The position numbers and the translations under genes are program-made. This document shows, one piece after another, positions 23,464 through 32,413 of a stretch of DNA of 64,000 bases; within the stretch, counting starts at the first letter, position 1; each line of letters begins with the position of its first letter. The stretch lies in assembly GCF_000258175.1 (NCBI RefSeq), contig NZ_JH636049.1, positions 3,511,482 through 3,575,481 of the forward strand. Reading direction: 5' to 3'. The notes below the pieces were generated by a model that was not told the DNA's origin, ran no database searches, and worked only from the letters and a program-made list of their open reading frames with translations. The stretch comes from Saccharomonospora xinjiangensis XJ-54 (GTDB taxonomy: Bacteria > Actinomycetota > Actinomycetes > Mycobacteriales > Pseudonocardiaceae).

Positions 23464-25293
23464 TCAGTCGTAGAGCGCGTCGATGTCCGAGCGGTACCGG
23501 TCGGTGATGACGCGCCGCTTGAGTTTCAACGTCGGTGTCAGCTCGCCAGTCTCGGGTGTCCAGGCCCGCGTGAGCAACCGGTAGCGCTTCACCTGCTCCA
23601 CCCTGGCGAGCCGCTCGTTGGCCGACTCGACGGCACGGTCGATCTCGGCGCGCACGGCTGGGTGGTCGGCGAGTGCGGTGAGGTCGTCGGTCTCGATTCC
23701 CCGAACGGCCGCCCACCCCGGTGCGATCTCGTCGTCGAGCACGACGAGCGCGGTGACGTAGGGGCGGTTGTCCCCGATCGCGACGGCCTGACCGATGAGC
23801 GGATGTTCCTTGAGGAGGCTCTCAATCCTTGTGGGAGCGATGTTCTTGCCACCGGCGGTGATGATGAGTTCCTTCTTGCGGTCGGTGATGGTGACGAACC
23901 CGTCGTCGTCGATCGATCCGATGTCACCCGTGGCGAACCAGCCTTCGGAGTCGGTCGCCGCCTCGACGGAGCCGTCTTCTCTGAGGTAGCCGAGGAACAC
24001 GATCGGCCCCCTGACAAGCAGTTCACCGTCGTCGGCCACCGCGACCTCGACGTCGGCGACCGGCTTGCCGACACTGCCAGCCCTGAAGGCGCCCGCGTGG
24101 TTGCTCGTCGCCGCTCCCGTCGTCTCGGACAGTCCCCACACCTCGTGGATCTCGACGCCGAGACCGGCCATGAAGTACAGCACTTCCTCCGGCAGGGCTG
24201 CCGCGCCGCTCGACGCGAACAGGAGTCTGTCGAGGCCGAGCAGCACGCGAAGGGGAGCGATCACGGTGCGATCGATCTCCGCGATGCGGTCGGCGAGTTC
24301 GGGCGGTACCTTGGCTCCCGCGCCGCGCAGCCGGTAGCCCTCCCGCACGAGGTCCGCGGCGGCGAGCAGCGCGTTCCTGCGATCCTCCGGTACTCCGGCG
24401 AGCATGTTCCTCAGCCCCGCGACCATCTTCTCCCACACTCGCGGAACGCCGAAGAAGGACTGTGGCCTGACCCGGGTGAGGGCGGCGACGATGGCGGTCG
24501 GGTCGGCGAGGGTGTGGACGTGCCCGGCGCGGACGACGGGTATGTAGATCGACAGCTCCCGTTCCGCGATGTGGGCGAGCGGGAGGTAGGCGATGTTCGC
24601 AAGGTGCGGCGGGGCGGCGTGCATCTCGTGCACGGCGATCGCCTCGTGAATGGCGTTGCGGTGGGACAGCACCACTCCCTTGGGCACACCGGTCGTGCCC
24701 GAGGTGTAGATCATGGAAAGCGGGTCGTCCGGCTCGATCACGTCGGTGAGGCGCTCGAAGGTCTCCGGTGACTCCGCGTGCAGGGCGGAACCCCGCTCGC
24801 GCAGCACGGCGTAGGAGAGGAACCGGTCGTCGTCCTCGGGTACGGCCTCGCGATCGAGCACGACGACCTGCCTCAGGCCGGGCAGGTCGTCGAGAACCGG
24901 TCGCCACCGCGACAGCTCGTCGCTTCCGGCCACGACGGCGATCGGTGCGGAACTGTGGTTGACCACGTACTTGATCTGGTCGCTGCTCAGCGTCGAGTAC
25001 GCCGTGCACGGAATCGCACCGGCGTTGGCGGCTGCGAGGTCGGTGATGATGTGCTCCGGTCTGCTCGGCGACATGATCACCAGCCGCTGGCCGGTGCGGA
25101 GGCCGAGGTCGATCAGTCCCCTGGCCACAGCGGCGACCTCGTCGCGTACCTGCGCCCAGTCGAGGGTGGGGCTGCCGGGTTCGTCGAGGGACGTCAGAGC
25201 GGGAAGGTGGCCGAACTCGGTGGCGTTGCGGCGAAGGAGCCTGGCGATGGTGAGGCCCTCCACCTGGGCCGCGACGGATTGCTGAGTGGTCAA
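23464..25293 (-). CDS. Long-chain fatty-acid-CoA ligase (AMP-binding, FadD15-like)
   Basis: A 609-residue adenylate-forming enzyme. The AMP-binding loop YTSGTTGVPKG lies near residue 192-202, followed by AYLPLAHIAER, the YGLSETTG-like segment WGLSETTGAAT, the GWFATGDIG adenylate motif, and the C-terminal lysine region ELIITAGGKNIAPTRIE. This order and length match the long-chain acyl-CoA synthetases of actinobacteria, which activate fatty acids with ATP and CoA. The start is TTG at 25293 because GAGGAGGG lies 6-8 bases upstream. It is convergent with the SDR gene and separated by a strong terminator. Confidence 0.92.
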   Translation of the reverse strand: MTTQQSVAAQVEGLTIARLLRRNATEFGHLPALTSLDEPGSPTLDWAQVRDEVAAVARGLIDLGLRTGQRLVIMSPSRPEHIITDLAAANAGAIPCTAYSTLSSDQIKYVVNHSSAPIAVVAGSDELSRWRPVLDDLPGLRQVVVLDREAVPEDDDRFLSYAVLRERGSALHAESPETFERLTDVIEPDDPLSMIYTSGTTGVPKGVVLSHRNAIHEAIAVHEMHAAPPHLANIAYLPLAHIAERELSIYIPVVRAGHVHTLADPTAIVAALTRVRPQSFFGVPRVWEKMVAGLRNMLAGVPEDRRNALLAAADLVREGYRLRGAGAKVPPELADRIAEIDRTVIAPLRVLLGLDRLLFASSGAAALPEEVLYFMAGLGVEIHEVWGLSETTGAATSNHAGAFRAGSVGKPVADVEVAVADDGELLVRGPIVFLGYLREDGSVEAATDSEGWFATGDIGSIDDDGFVTITDRKKELIITAGGKNIAPTRIESLLKEHPLIGQAVAIGDNRPYVTALVVLDDEIAPGWAAVRGIETDDLTALADHPAVRAEIDRAVESANERLARVEQVKRYRLLTRAWTPETGELTPTLKLKRRVITDRYRSDIDALYD

Positions 25294-25415
25294 CGCTGTC
25301 CCTCCTCAGGTCTCGTGAACCCACCACCTTATGTAATTCAGATCACTTTTGTGGAGGGCTGATCGCCGATCCGCCGGCGCGGTGTCGCTTGACGGCCTAC
25401 GGGTACTGCTGGGTC

Positions 25416-26063
25416 ATGAGCACCGACACCGACCAGGTAAGGACGGCCGAGCGACTGTTGCGGGTGGCAGGACAGACCTATGCGGACGAGGCGGGAATCG
25501 ACCTGAAGGACACGCCGTCGGCGCTCTACCGGTTACTGGTGCTCGCGGTGCTGCTGTCGGCCCGGATCAAATCCGGCATCGCCGTCGCCTCGACGAGGGA
25601 ACTCTTCGCGGCAGGCTGCACAACACCGCGGGGAACGCTCGACACGTCGTGGCAGCAGCGGGTGGACGCTCTCGGGCGAGGTCATTACGTGCGCTACGAC
25701 GAGAGCACGGCCACGACACTGGGCAAGGGCGCCGAGTTGCTCGCCGAGGAGTACCGGTCGGACCTGCGCCGGATGGCGAAGCGGGCGGACGGCGACGTGG
25801 CCGCGCTCCGGACACTGCTGCGTGAGGTGCCCGGCATCGGTGCCGTGGGAGCCGACATCTTCTGCAGGGAGGTCCAGGCCGTGTGGCCGTGGGTGCGCCC
25901 GTATCTTGATCGCAAGGCGAGGCAGGGCGCCGAGCGCATCGGGCTGCCGTCCTCCGTCGATTCGCTCTCATCGCTGGTGAAGGCCGACGACCTCGCGCGA
26001 TTCTCCGCAGCCCTCGTGCGCGTCGCTCTCGACGCCGGCCTCGCGAAGAAGATCACCGGCTGA
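25416..26063 (+). CDS. HhH-GPD-like (endonuclease III superfamily) protein
   Basis: A 215-residue helical protein. Near residue 145 the helix-hairpin-helix phrase LLREVPGIGAVGADIFCREVQ is followed by YLDRKA, where an Asp stands about where the catalytic Asp lies in HhH-GPD glycosylases. There is no iron-sulfur Cys cluster at the C-terminus. HhH-GPD enzymes remove damaged bases; this short form may lack activity or act on an unusual lesion. ATG at 25416 is chosen as the first start with a natural-looking N-terminus; no ribosome-binding site supports it strongly. Confidence 0.7.
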   Translation: MSTDTDQVRTAERLLRVAGQTYADEAGIDLKDTPSALYRLLVLAVLLSARIKSGIAVASTRELFAAGCTTPRGTLDTSWQQRVDALGRGHYVRYDESTATTLGKGAELLAEEYRSDLRRMAKRADGDVAALRTLLREVPGIGAVGADIFCREVQAVWPWVRPYLDRKARQGAERIGLPSSVDSLSSLVKADDLARFSAALVRVALDAGLAKKITG

Positions 26064-26089
26064 CTCGCGGTGATGCCACGGTCAGTGTG

Positions 26090-26896
26090 TCAGCGCACAC
26101 CCGCGCGCACGTGTGCGCTGATGGGTACGACGAGCGGGGTGCCGGCCACCGGGTCCGGCACGATCGTGGCCGTCAGGCCGAAGACCTCGGACAGCAGTTC
26201 CTCCGTGAGCAGCTCCGATGGCGGACCCTGCGCCACGACGCCGCCGTCCTTCATGGCTACGAGCGTGTCGGCGTAGCGGGCGGCGAGATTCAGATCATGC
26301 AACACCATCGCCACCGTGGTGCCCCTCTCCGTGTGCAGCCGGTGGACGAGGTCGAGGACGTCCACCTGGTGCGCGAGGTCGAGGTAGGTGATCGGTTCGT
26401 CCAGCAAGAGCAGCGATGTGTCCTGCGCAAGGGTCATCGAGATCCACGCGCGCTGACGTTGCCCTCCGGAGAGCTCATCGACGACGCGGTCGGCGTAGGC
26501 ATCCATCCCGGTGAGCCGCAACGCTCGCGACACGGCTTCCTCGTCGCCGGACGACCACTGGCGGTGCCAGCTCTGGTGCGGGTGCCTGCCCCGCGACACC
26601 AGGTCGGCCACGGTCAGCCCCTCGGGCGCGGTCGGGGACTGCGGCAGCAGGCCGACGACGCGGGCGACCTCGCGGGTCGGTTGCCTGTCGATGCGCTTTC
26701 CGTCGAGCAGTACGGCTCCGCCGCGTGGCCGCAAGAGGCGGCCCAACGCCCGCAGCAAGGTCGATTTACCGCAACCGTTGGGGCCGATGATCACTGTGAT
26801 CGCACCGTCGGTGACATCGAGGTCGAGGCCGTTGACGACGAGCCGATCGCCGTAGCCGAGCCGCACCCCCTCGGCGCGCAGTCTCGCGTCGGTCAT
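26090..26896 (-). CDS. Ferric-siderophore ABC transporter ATP-binding protein
   Basis: A 268-residue FepC/FecE-type ATPase. Walker A is GPNGCGKST, the Q-loop follows in LLPQS, the signature is LSGGQRQRAW, Walker B is SLLLLDEPITYLDL and the switch is VLHDLNLAARY. It energises uptake through the two adjacent FecCD permeases. ATG at 26896 has AGGAGGT 6 bases upstream. It is the last gene of a leftward three-gene cluster (permease, permease, ATPase) that lies divergent to the binding-protein gene at 29210 behind an iron box, so it should be repressed when iron is plentiful. Confidence 0.93.
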   Translation of the reverse strand: MTDARLRAEGVRLGYGDRLVVNGLDLDVTDGAITVIIGPNGCGKSTLLRALGRLLRPRGGAVLLDGKRIDRQPTREVARVVGLLPQSPTAPEGLTVADLVSRGRHPHQSWHRQWSSGDEEAVSRALRLTGMDAYADRVVDELSGGQRQRAWISMTLAQDTSLLLLDEPITYLDLAHQVDVLDLVHRLHTERGTTVAMVLHDLNLAARYADTLVAMKDGGVVAQGPPSELLTEELLSEVFGLTATIVPDPVAGTPLVVPISAHVRAGVR

Positions 26897-26946
26897 GCCT
26901 GTACCTCCTGTCTGGGTGTGCCTTTCCGCGAACCGGCCGGATTCCC

Positions 26947-28017
26947 TCATGCGCGCTGGGCCCGCACGAGCAGGAAGAGCAGGTACGGTGCGCCGAGGAT
27001 CGCGGTGAGCACTCCGACGGGCAGGCTCGCCGACACGAGGCGCACAACGAGGTCCGCGCTCACCACCAACGTCGCTCCCAGCACAAGGGAGCCGACGAGA
27101 GGGGGCCGCGCGGTGCGGGCGAGCCGCAGAGCGATCTGCGGTGTCGCGAGGGCGACGAACGCGATCGGCCCCGCCGTCGAGGTGGCCACCGCGGCCAGCG
27201 CTGCGGCCAGCAGCACCAGCGTTCCCCGCGCCGCATCGACCCGGATGCCCAGACCCTTGGCTGTGTCGTCGCCGAACTGGAGGCCGCCGAGTGTGTGCGC
27301 GGCGACGAGAGCCGTGGGAACCAGCACGGCGAGCGCGATGGACACACCGGCGATCTGTTCCCAGCCGACATCGGCGAGGTTGCCGACGAGCCACACGGTG
27401 GCCCGGGTGGCGTCGTCAACATCGCCGACCGTCAGCAGCCAGTAGACGACGTTGTAGAACACGGCGGACAGCCCGATCCCCACGAGCACCATGCGGTAGC
27501 CGTCGATACCGCGCCGCCACGACAGCGCGTACAGCAGAACGCCTGCGACGAGGCCGCCCGCGAGTGCGGCGAGGGGAACCCCCAGCTCGGCGAGGAGCCC
27601 GCTGACCTGCCCGCGCGTCCCGCCGAGGATGATCACGGCCACGGCCCCCGCGCCGGCACCCCATGTGACACCGAGGATGTCGGGACTCGCCAGCGGGTTC
27701 CGCGCGATGGACTGGAAGAGCGCACCGGCGAGGCCGAACGCCGCACCGACGAGGGCTCCGGCCAGCGTGCGGGGCAGTCGCAGGTCGAAGACGATGCCGT
27801 TCTCACGACGGTCTCCACCGCCCGCGAGTGTCCGCAGGACGTCGAGCACGTCGATCTGCGCGCTGCCGAGCGCGATGTTGACCGAGGAAACGGCCAGCAA
27901 CACGACGGCTGCGACCACCGGCACGGCCATCACCCTGGGGCGGAAGGTCCAGCAGAACCTGCCGACCGTCAGCGCCTTCGCTCCCGGCACGGCTTCGATA
28001 TCACGTACGAGGCTCAC
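26947..28017 (-). CDS. Ferric-siderophore ABC transporter permease (FecCD), second subunit
   Basis: A 356-residue FecCD permease with about nine transmembrane helices. Typical phrases are LRLPRTLAGALVGAAFGLAG, NPLASPDILGVTWGAGAGA and the cytosolic coupling helix near RVDAARGTL. GTG at 28017 overlaps the stop of the first permease gene by 4 bases (GTGA), so the two are translationally coupled. Together they form the heterodimeric membrane channel for a ferric siderophore. Confidence 0.93.
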   Translation of the reverse strand: MSLVRDIEAVPGAKALTVGRFCWTFRPRVMAVPVVAAVVLLAVSSVNIALGSAQIDVLDVLRTLAGGGDRRENGIVFDLRLPRTLAGALVGAAFGLAGALFQSIARNPLASPDILGVTWGAGAGAVAVIILGGTRGQVSGLLAELGVPLAALAGGLVAGVLLYALSWRRGIDGYRMVLVGIGLSAVFYNVVYWLLTVGDVDDATRATVWLVGNLADVGWEQIAGVSIALAVLVPTALVAAHTLGGLQFGDDTAKGLGIRVDAARGTLVLLAAALAAVATSTAGPIAFVALATPQIALRLARTARPPLVGSLVLGATLVVSADLVVRLVSASLPVGVLTAILGAPYLLFLLVRAQRA

Positions 28018-29093
28018 AGCTTCCGAAGCCCCTTCCCGCGAACCAGGTGGATGAACACGGGCGCGCCGAGGACCGCGCACAGGACGCCGACCTCGAGGCT
28101 GTCCCCGGAGACGAGCCTGCCCGCGACGTCGGCCAGCAGCAGCAGGATCGCACCGAGGAGCCCGGCCACAGGCACGAGCCTGCGGTAGTCGGCGCCGCTC
28201 AGAGTGCGCGCGACGTGCGGAACGATGAGTCCCACGAAGGCGATGGGCCCGCACGCGGCCACCGCGGCGCCCACGAGAAGCGTGATGGCCGCGATTCCCA
28301 GCGCTCTCGTCCGTCCCGGCTTGCGGCCGAGTGCGGTGGCCACGTCGTCGCCCAGCGCGAGGGTGTTCAGTCCGGGGGTGTTGGCCAGCGCGAGGACGAG
28401 TCCCGCGACGAGGAACGGCAGTACTTGCAGGACGATGTCGTAATCCCGCCCCGCGAGCGAGCCCACCTGCCAGAACCGGAACACCTCCATGCCCTGGCGG
28501 TTGCCGAGGACGAGTGCCGCTGTGAGGCCGGAGAGCAACGCGCTCACCGCGGCTCCGGCCAATGCGAGCGTGACCGGTGCCGAGCCTCTGCGTCCGGTAC
28601 TGCCGAACAGGAAGACCACGGTGGCCGCCACGAGGGCGCCTGCGAAGCCGAACCACACGAACCCGGTCAGCGAGCCGACGCCGAACACCGTGATGGCGCA
28701 GACGATGCCGAACGCGGCACCCTGGTTGACGCCGAGGATGCCGGGGTCCGCGATGGGGTTGCGGGTGTGGCCCTGCATGAGCGCACCACCGATGCCGAGC
28801 GCGATCCCGGCGAGGATGCCGAGCACGGTTCGCGGCCCGCGTAGCGATCGCACGATGATGTCGTGCTCGCCTCCGGTGGGCTGGGTCAGCGCGCGCCAAA
28901 CCTCACCAGGTGGCACGGGGTGAACGCCGTAGGCGAGGCTGAGCAGCGTGGCGAGAACGAGGACCGCCACGAGCGCGGCGATGGTCAGTGCGTGCCTGCG
29001 CGGGGAGCGGCCGGTGGTGAAGCTGTTGTTGCCGGACGGCGTTGCCGTGGCGCTCGCGGGGTGTGCCCGCGAGGGCGACCGTGTCGGGCTCAT
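28014..29093 (-). CDS. Ferric-siderophore ABC transporter permease (FecCD), first subunit
   Basis: A 359-residue FecCD permease. It has a polar 35-residue N-terminus and then membrane helices with the family phrases LRGPRTVLGILAGIALGIGGALMQ-type and NPIADPGILGVNQGAAFG, and ends GAPVFIHLVRGKGLRKL. ATG at 29093 has GAGGGA 6 bases upstream. It is the first gene of the leftward cluster and shares the promoter region and the iron box at 29177-29195 with the divergent binding-protein gene. Confidence 0.93.
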   Translation of the reverse strand: MSPTRSPSRAHPASATATPSGNNSFTTGRSPRRHALTIAALVAVLVLATLLSLAYGVHPVPPGEVWRALTQPTGGEHDIIVRSLRGPRTVLGILAGIALGIGGALMQGHTRNPIADPGILGVNQGAAFGIVCAITVFGVGSLTGFVWFGFAGALVAATVVFLFGSTGRRGSAPVTLALAGAAVSALLSGLTAALVLGNRQGMEVFRFWQVGSLAGRDYDIVLQVLPFLVAGLVLALANTPGLNTLALGDDVATALGRKPGRTRALGIAAITLLVGAAVAACGPIAFVGLIVPHVARTLSGADYRRLVPVAGLLGAILLLLADVAGRLVSGDSLEVGVLCAVLGAPVFIHLVRGKGLRKL

Positions 29094-29176
29094 CTGGCGT
29101 CCCTCGTCATCCCCTCGTCATGGACGCCCCGGTCCCTTCCGTTGCGACGCCTGTGTGGATTACAGTCCCGGTGTCC

Positions 29177-29195
29177 TTAGGAGAGCCTAACCGAA
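29177..29195. promoter_or_regulatory. IdeR/DtxR-type iron box
   Basis: The 19-bp element TTAGGAGAGCCTAACCGAA matches the IdeR/DmdR box TTAGGTTAGSCTAACCTAA except at three positions outside the degenerate centre. It lies 15 bases before the binding-protein start and upstream of the divergent permease gene, so one site can regulate both in response to iron. Confidence 0.85.
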
Positions 29196-29209
29196 CATGA
29201 AGGGTGAAC

Positions 29210-30232
29210 ATGATCCGCCTGTCCCTATCACGGCGTCGCTCGGCAAGGGCGACGGCACTGACAGCGCTGACCACCTCGCTGGTCGTGTTCGCCTCCACCG
29301 CCCTCGCCGCGTGCTCTCCGCCTGCCGAGCAGCCTTCCGAGGGCGGTAGCGGCGGCGACGGTTTCCCGCGCACCGTGTCCCACGCCATGGGGGAGACGGC
29401 GATCGACACGCGGCCGGAGACGGTGGCCGCGCTCGACTCCAGTTTCGTCGATGCGGCATTGGCGCTGGAGACGAAGGTTGTCGCGTACACGAAGTACCCC
29501 GCGTCGGACACTCCGCCGGACTATCTCGGTGACGACGTCGGGTTCCTCTCGGACGCACGCGTCGTCGGCGATCTGGCGAGCCCGGACGTCGAGGCGCTCT
29601 ACGACATCGCGCCCGACCTCGTCGTCTCGGCGAAGGTCCGCCACGAATCAATCTACAATGAACTGTCCAATGTGGCGCCTACTGTGTTCAGTGAGACAAC
29701 GGGCGCGACGTGGAAGGACAACATCAGGCTGCTGGCCGAGGCGCTGGGCAAGGAGGACCTCGCCGAACGCAAGATCGCCGACTACGAGCGAAGGGCCGAG
29801 GCCATCGGCAAGGCCATCGAGGAGAAGGAAGGCGGCATGCCCACCTACTCCCTCGTGCGGTTCGTCGAAGGTGAGCCGACCGTGCGGCTCTACACCCCGG
29901 AGTCCTTCCCCGGCATCGTCGCCTCCGACGTCGGCCTGCGGAGGCCGGAGGGGCAGCCGAGTGGCGGGTCGGGGATCGCCGTCGAGCTGAGCCAGGAACA
30001 GATCGGGCAGCTCGACGCCGACCACATCTGGGTTTCGAGCTACGTTGACGACACCCAGAAAGCGGAGAACCCGAGGTCGGCATTCGAGTCGAACCCGCTG
30101 TGGGACACGCTCTCCGGAGAGATCAGCGAGGTCAGCGACCAGACCTGGTATGTGTCGGTGAGTCTTCAGGGCGCCCACGCGATGCTCGACGACATCGCGG
30201 AGCGATTCGGTGTCGATCCCGCGCGGGAGTAG
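29210..30232 (+). CDS. Siderophore-binding lipoprotein (FepB/FecB type)
   Basis: A 340-residue lipoprotein. The signal peptide ends in the lipobox L-A-A-C (STALAACSPP), so Cys becomes the lipidated N-terminus. The periplasmic-binding fold shows RPETVAALDSSFVDAALALE, then DVEALYDIAPDLVV and a second lobe with GIAVELSQEQIGQLDADHIW. It delivers a ferric siderophore to the FecCD/ATPase system encoded divergently. ATG at 29210 is preferred over GTG 29204 since AAGGG lies 6 bases upstream. The iron box overlaps its promoter. No siderophore biosynthesis genes are visible in the window. Confidence 0.92.
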   Translation: MIRLSLSRRRSARATALTALTTSLVVFASTALAACSPPAEQPSEGGSGGDGFPRTVSHAMGETAIDTRPETVAALDSSFVDAALALETKVVAYTKYPASDTPPDYLGDDVGFLSDARVVGDLASPDVEALYDIAPDLVVSAKVRHESIYNELSNVAPTVFSETTGATWKDNIRLLAEALGKEDLAERKIADYERRAEAIGKAIEEKEGGMPTYSLVRFVEGEPTVRLYTPESFPGIVASDVGLRRPEGQPSGGSGIAVELSQEQIGQLDADHIWVSSYVDDTQKAENPRSAFESNPLWDTLSGEISEVSDQTWYVSVSLQGAHAMLDDIAERFGVDPARE

Positions 30233-30239
30233 CGAGGCG

Positions 30240-31205
30240 TCACCGGGAATGTTCGCCGGCGACGAGGACGATGGTGTAGCCGTCCTCGTGCCGGCGCATC
30301 GCCACGTAGTCGCACACCTGATGCACGATCCAGAGCCCGAGCCCTCCGTCTGCCCTGTTCGGCCCGAGCGGAGTGAGCCCGGCGTAGGGGTCCTTCGGCC
30401 CCTCGCCCGCGTCGGTGACCGTGGCGACGACCCTGCGGTGTTCGGGCCACAGCCGTAGCCACACCGGTGGCCTGCCGTGGTGCAGGGCGTTGGTGACCGA
30501 TTCGCTGACCGCGAGCACCAGTTCGCCGAGGCGGGTCTCGCCGAGACCGGCCTGCCTTCCCGCTTCCCGAGCGGCCTCCCTGGCCTGTTCGGGATGTGTC
30601 GCCCGCAGTGTCACGGCAGGGGCTTTCGATCGGAGTCCGGGCTCGCCGGGGGCGGGCACGTGTGCGCTGAGGAACGCGGGCGGGTCGGTGAAGGCGGTGC
30701 TGGGGACGTGCCTGCCGCCGGGCAGCGCCAGCCACGGGTGTGTGCGCAGGACGTCGTCGAGGACGGTGGCTGGCGTGGTGCGCCCGTCGTACATGCACAA
30801 GCTCCACAGCGGTAGGTCGTCGAGCAGGTGGTTCACGGCGGCCTCGTAGCGCGCCCACGGTCCCCACGGTGTCGCACTGCCGGGTTCGTCGAGTTCGCCT
30901 GCGAGGCGCACCTTGCCCGCTCCTTGCCGCACGTGCTGGTCAACGAGTTCGCGGAAGTACTTCACCGCGGTCGCCGGATTCCGGTACCCGGTGCAGTGAT
31001 CGAGAAAGATCACCGAATCCGGGTCGGCGAAGGCCGTGCGCAGCAGTTCGGCCCGCTGCGGTGTCAAACAGACGAAGACGGGATCTCCGGCGTCGAGTCC
31101 CTGCCGGAGGAAGGGGATCAGGACGGACAGCAGTTCGTCGTCGGATCGGTAGACGGCCGCCTCGTGGAGATGGCCGGCCCGCCCGTGTGCGACGTCGAGC
31201 TTCAT
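30240..31205 (-). CDS. MEDS-domain / HATPase anti-sigma-type sensor protein
   Basis: A 321-residue protein. Residues 10-180 resemble the MEDS sensory domain (HEAAVYRSDDELLSVLIPFLRQGLDAGDPVFVCLTPQ and ITFLDHCTGYRNP-type segments). Residues 205-321 form an RsbW-like histidine-kinase ATPase domain with N box ESVTNALHHG and G1 box VTDAGEGP, and GGLGLWIV as the second glycine loop. This combination is common in actinobacterial anti-sigma/anti-anti-sigma circuits rather than two-component kinases, because a phospho-accepting His domain is missing. It ends 8 bases from the convergent binding-protein gene. The partner sigma factor is not in the window. Confidence 0.82.
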   Translation of the reverse strand: MKLDVAHGRAGHLHEAAVYRSDDELLSVLIPFLRQGLDAGDPVFVCLTPQRAELLRTAFADPDSVIFLDHCTGYRNPATAVKYFRELVDQHVRQGAGKVRLAGELDEPGSATPWGPWARYEAAVNHLLDDLPLWSLCMYDGRTTPATVLDDVLRTHPWLALPGGRHVPSTAFTDPPAFLSAHVPAPGEPGLRSKAPAVTLRATHPEQAREAAREAGRQAGLGETRLGELVLAVSESVTNALHHGRPPVWLRLWPEHRRVVATVTDAGEGPKDPYAGLTPLGPNRADGGLGLWIVHQVCDYVAMRRHEDGYTIVLVAGEHSR

Positions 31206-31643
31206 CGTGGCGGAATCCCGGTGTGCACGCGGCGAATCTTAGGTGTACGCGACGGCGTGGGCCAGCCAACATCCCGTGGTGTGCTCGCCCTGCCTGCGAT
31301 GGACGTGGCGAACCCGCTTCCGCAGGGGGGTCCCGTAGGCGTCGGCCGGAGGTGGCGGCGTGCGACCCGCCCGATCGCGCCCCAACTCCGGGCGAGTGTG
31401 ATCGTTCCGTGTTGTGCGGTTGCCGGCTTCGTCCCCACGACTGCTCCTCCCTGCGGTCATGCCTGCGCGCGCCCGTCCAGCCCGGAAATGAACGGTGATT
31501 CGGGGGTGTTCCCCCATTCGGCGGAACGTGAAACACGGTCGCGTCGATGACGGGGCTCACATCGGAGCTTCACCGGCTTCTTCGCTGCCGGATCGCGCCC
31601 TGCGGCCGGACGTGTCGTCCCAGGTCAGCCTTGGTGCGCCTGG
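31206..31643. other. Intergenic stretch, nothing identified
   Basis: About 440 bases between the MEDS gene start and the TetR gene end. Plus-strand frames here are Arg/Pro/Ser-rich and lack a credible start, and I see no RNA gene or long repeat. Confidence 0.4.
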
Positions 31644-32366
31644 TCATCGCGCGGCTCGCGCCTTCGGATCGGGATTGGTCCCGGTGCCCGGTTTCGTGGC
31701 GTGCGTCTCGTCGTCGGTCGCCTCGGTGGGAGAGGAAAGGGAGGTGGGGCTCGCTTCTCGCACCGGCATCGGCAGCACGCGGTCGAGGTGGTAGCGGAGG
31801 ACCGCCGTCGCGTCCTCGGCGCTGCGCTGGCCCACGAGCACGCTTGTGCCGAGGCCGTGCCCGAGCGTGACCAGTCGTGCGGCCTCGGTCTCCGGGATCG
31901 AGTCTGCGGCGAGTTCACCGCGAGACTCCGCCACGCGCAACATCTCGGCGAGTTGCCGTTCGACACGGTCGGGCCCTGCCACGAAAGGCAGTCGAGCGAG
32001 TTCGGGATCGGTCATGGCGAGCACGGCGTACGAGGTCCAGACCAAATGGAAGACGCGGCTCTCCTCGTCGGTGGGCAGCGCTTCGAGGAGGAAGTGCTCG
32101 ACACGATCGCGGGCCGAGGGCAGGGACGGCAGTGCGGCGAGGCGGGCGGTCCATCTGTCATGGCTTCGCCGCTCCAGATGTCGAAGTGCGGCGTGCAGGA
32201 GCAGGGCCTTGGTGTCGAAGTAGTACTGCACGAGCCTTAGCGACATCCCGGCTTCTGCTGCGACCGCGCGCATGGTGACCGAGGTGAGACCGTCACGCCC
32301 CACGACGCGCAGCAGCGCGTCGATGATCTGCTTCCTGCGCTCGCCGTGATCGACTCTTCGTGGCAT
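31644..32366 (-). CDS. TetR/AcrR family repressor of divergent MFS pump
   Basis: A 240-residue TetR protein. The recognition part reads VTMRAVAAEAGMSLRLVQYYFDTKALLL (about 30-57). The ligand domain is helical, and the C-terminal 35 residues are Thr/Glu/Pro-rich and probably disordered. ATG at 32366 faces the DHA2-type MFS gene; a 33-bp near-perfect operator fills the gap between the two starts. This is the classic local repressor/efflux pair: the drug binds TetR, the repressor leaves, and the pump is made. Confidence 0.92.
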   Translation of the reverse strand: MPRRVDHGERRKQIIDALLRVVGRDGLTSVTMRAVAAEAGMSLRLVQYYFDTKALLLHAALRHLERRSHDRWTARLAALPSLPSARDRVEHFLLEALPTDEESRVFHLVWTSYAVLAMTDPELARLPFVAGPDRVERQLAEMLRVAESRGELAADSIPETEAARLVTLGHGLGTSVLVGQRSAEDATAVLRYHLDRVLPMPVREASPTSLSSPTEATDDETHATKPGTGTNPDPKARAAR

Positions 32367-32379
32367 CGGCGGCCTCCTT

Positions 32380-32412
32380 CTGGTACAAGCGTATATGATA
32401 CGCCTGTACCAG
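32380..32412. promoter_or_regulatory. TetR operator in divergent tetR-MFS gap
   Basis: Two 15-bp arms, CTGGTACAAGCGTAT and ATACGCCTGTACCAG, are complementary at 14 of 15 positions around a 3-base centre. The site lies 13 bases from the repressor start and ends one base before the MFS ATG, so binding covers both promoters and the pump mRNA must be leaderless or start downstream. Confidence 0.85.
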
Positions 32413-32413
32413 G

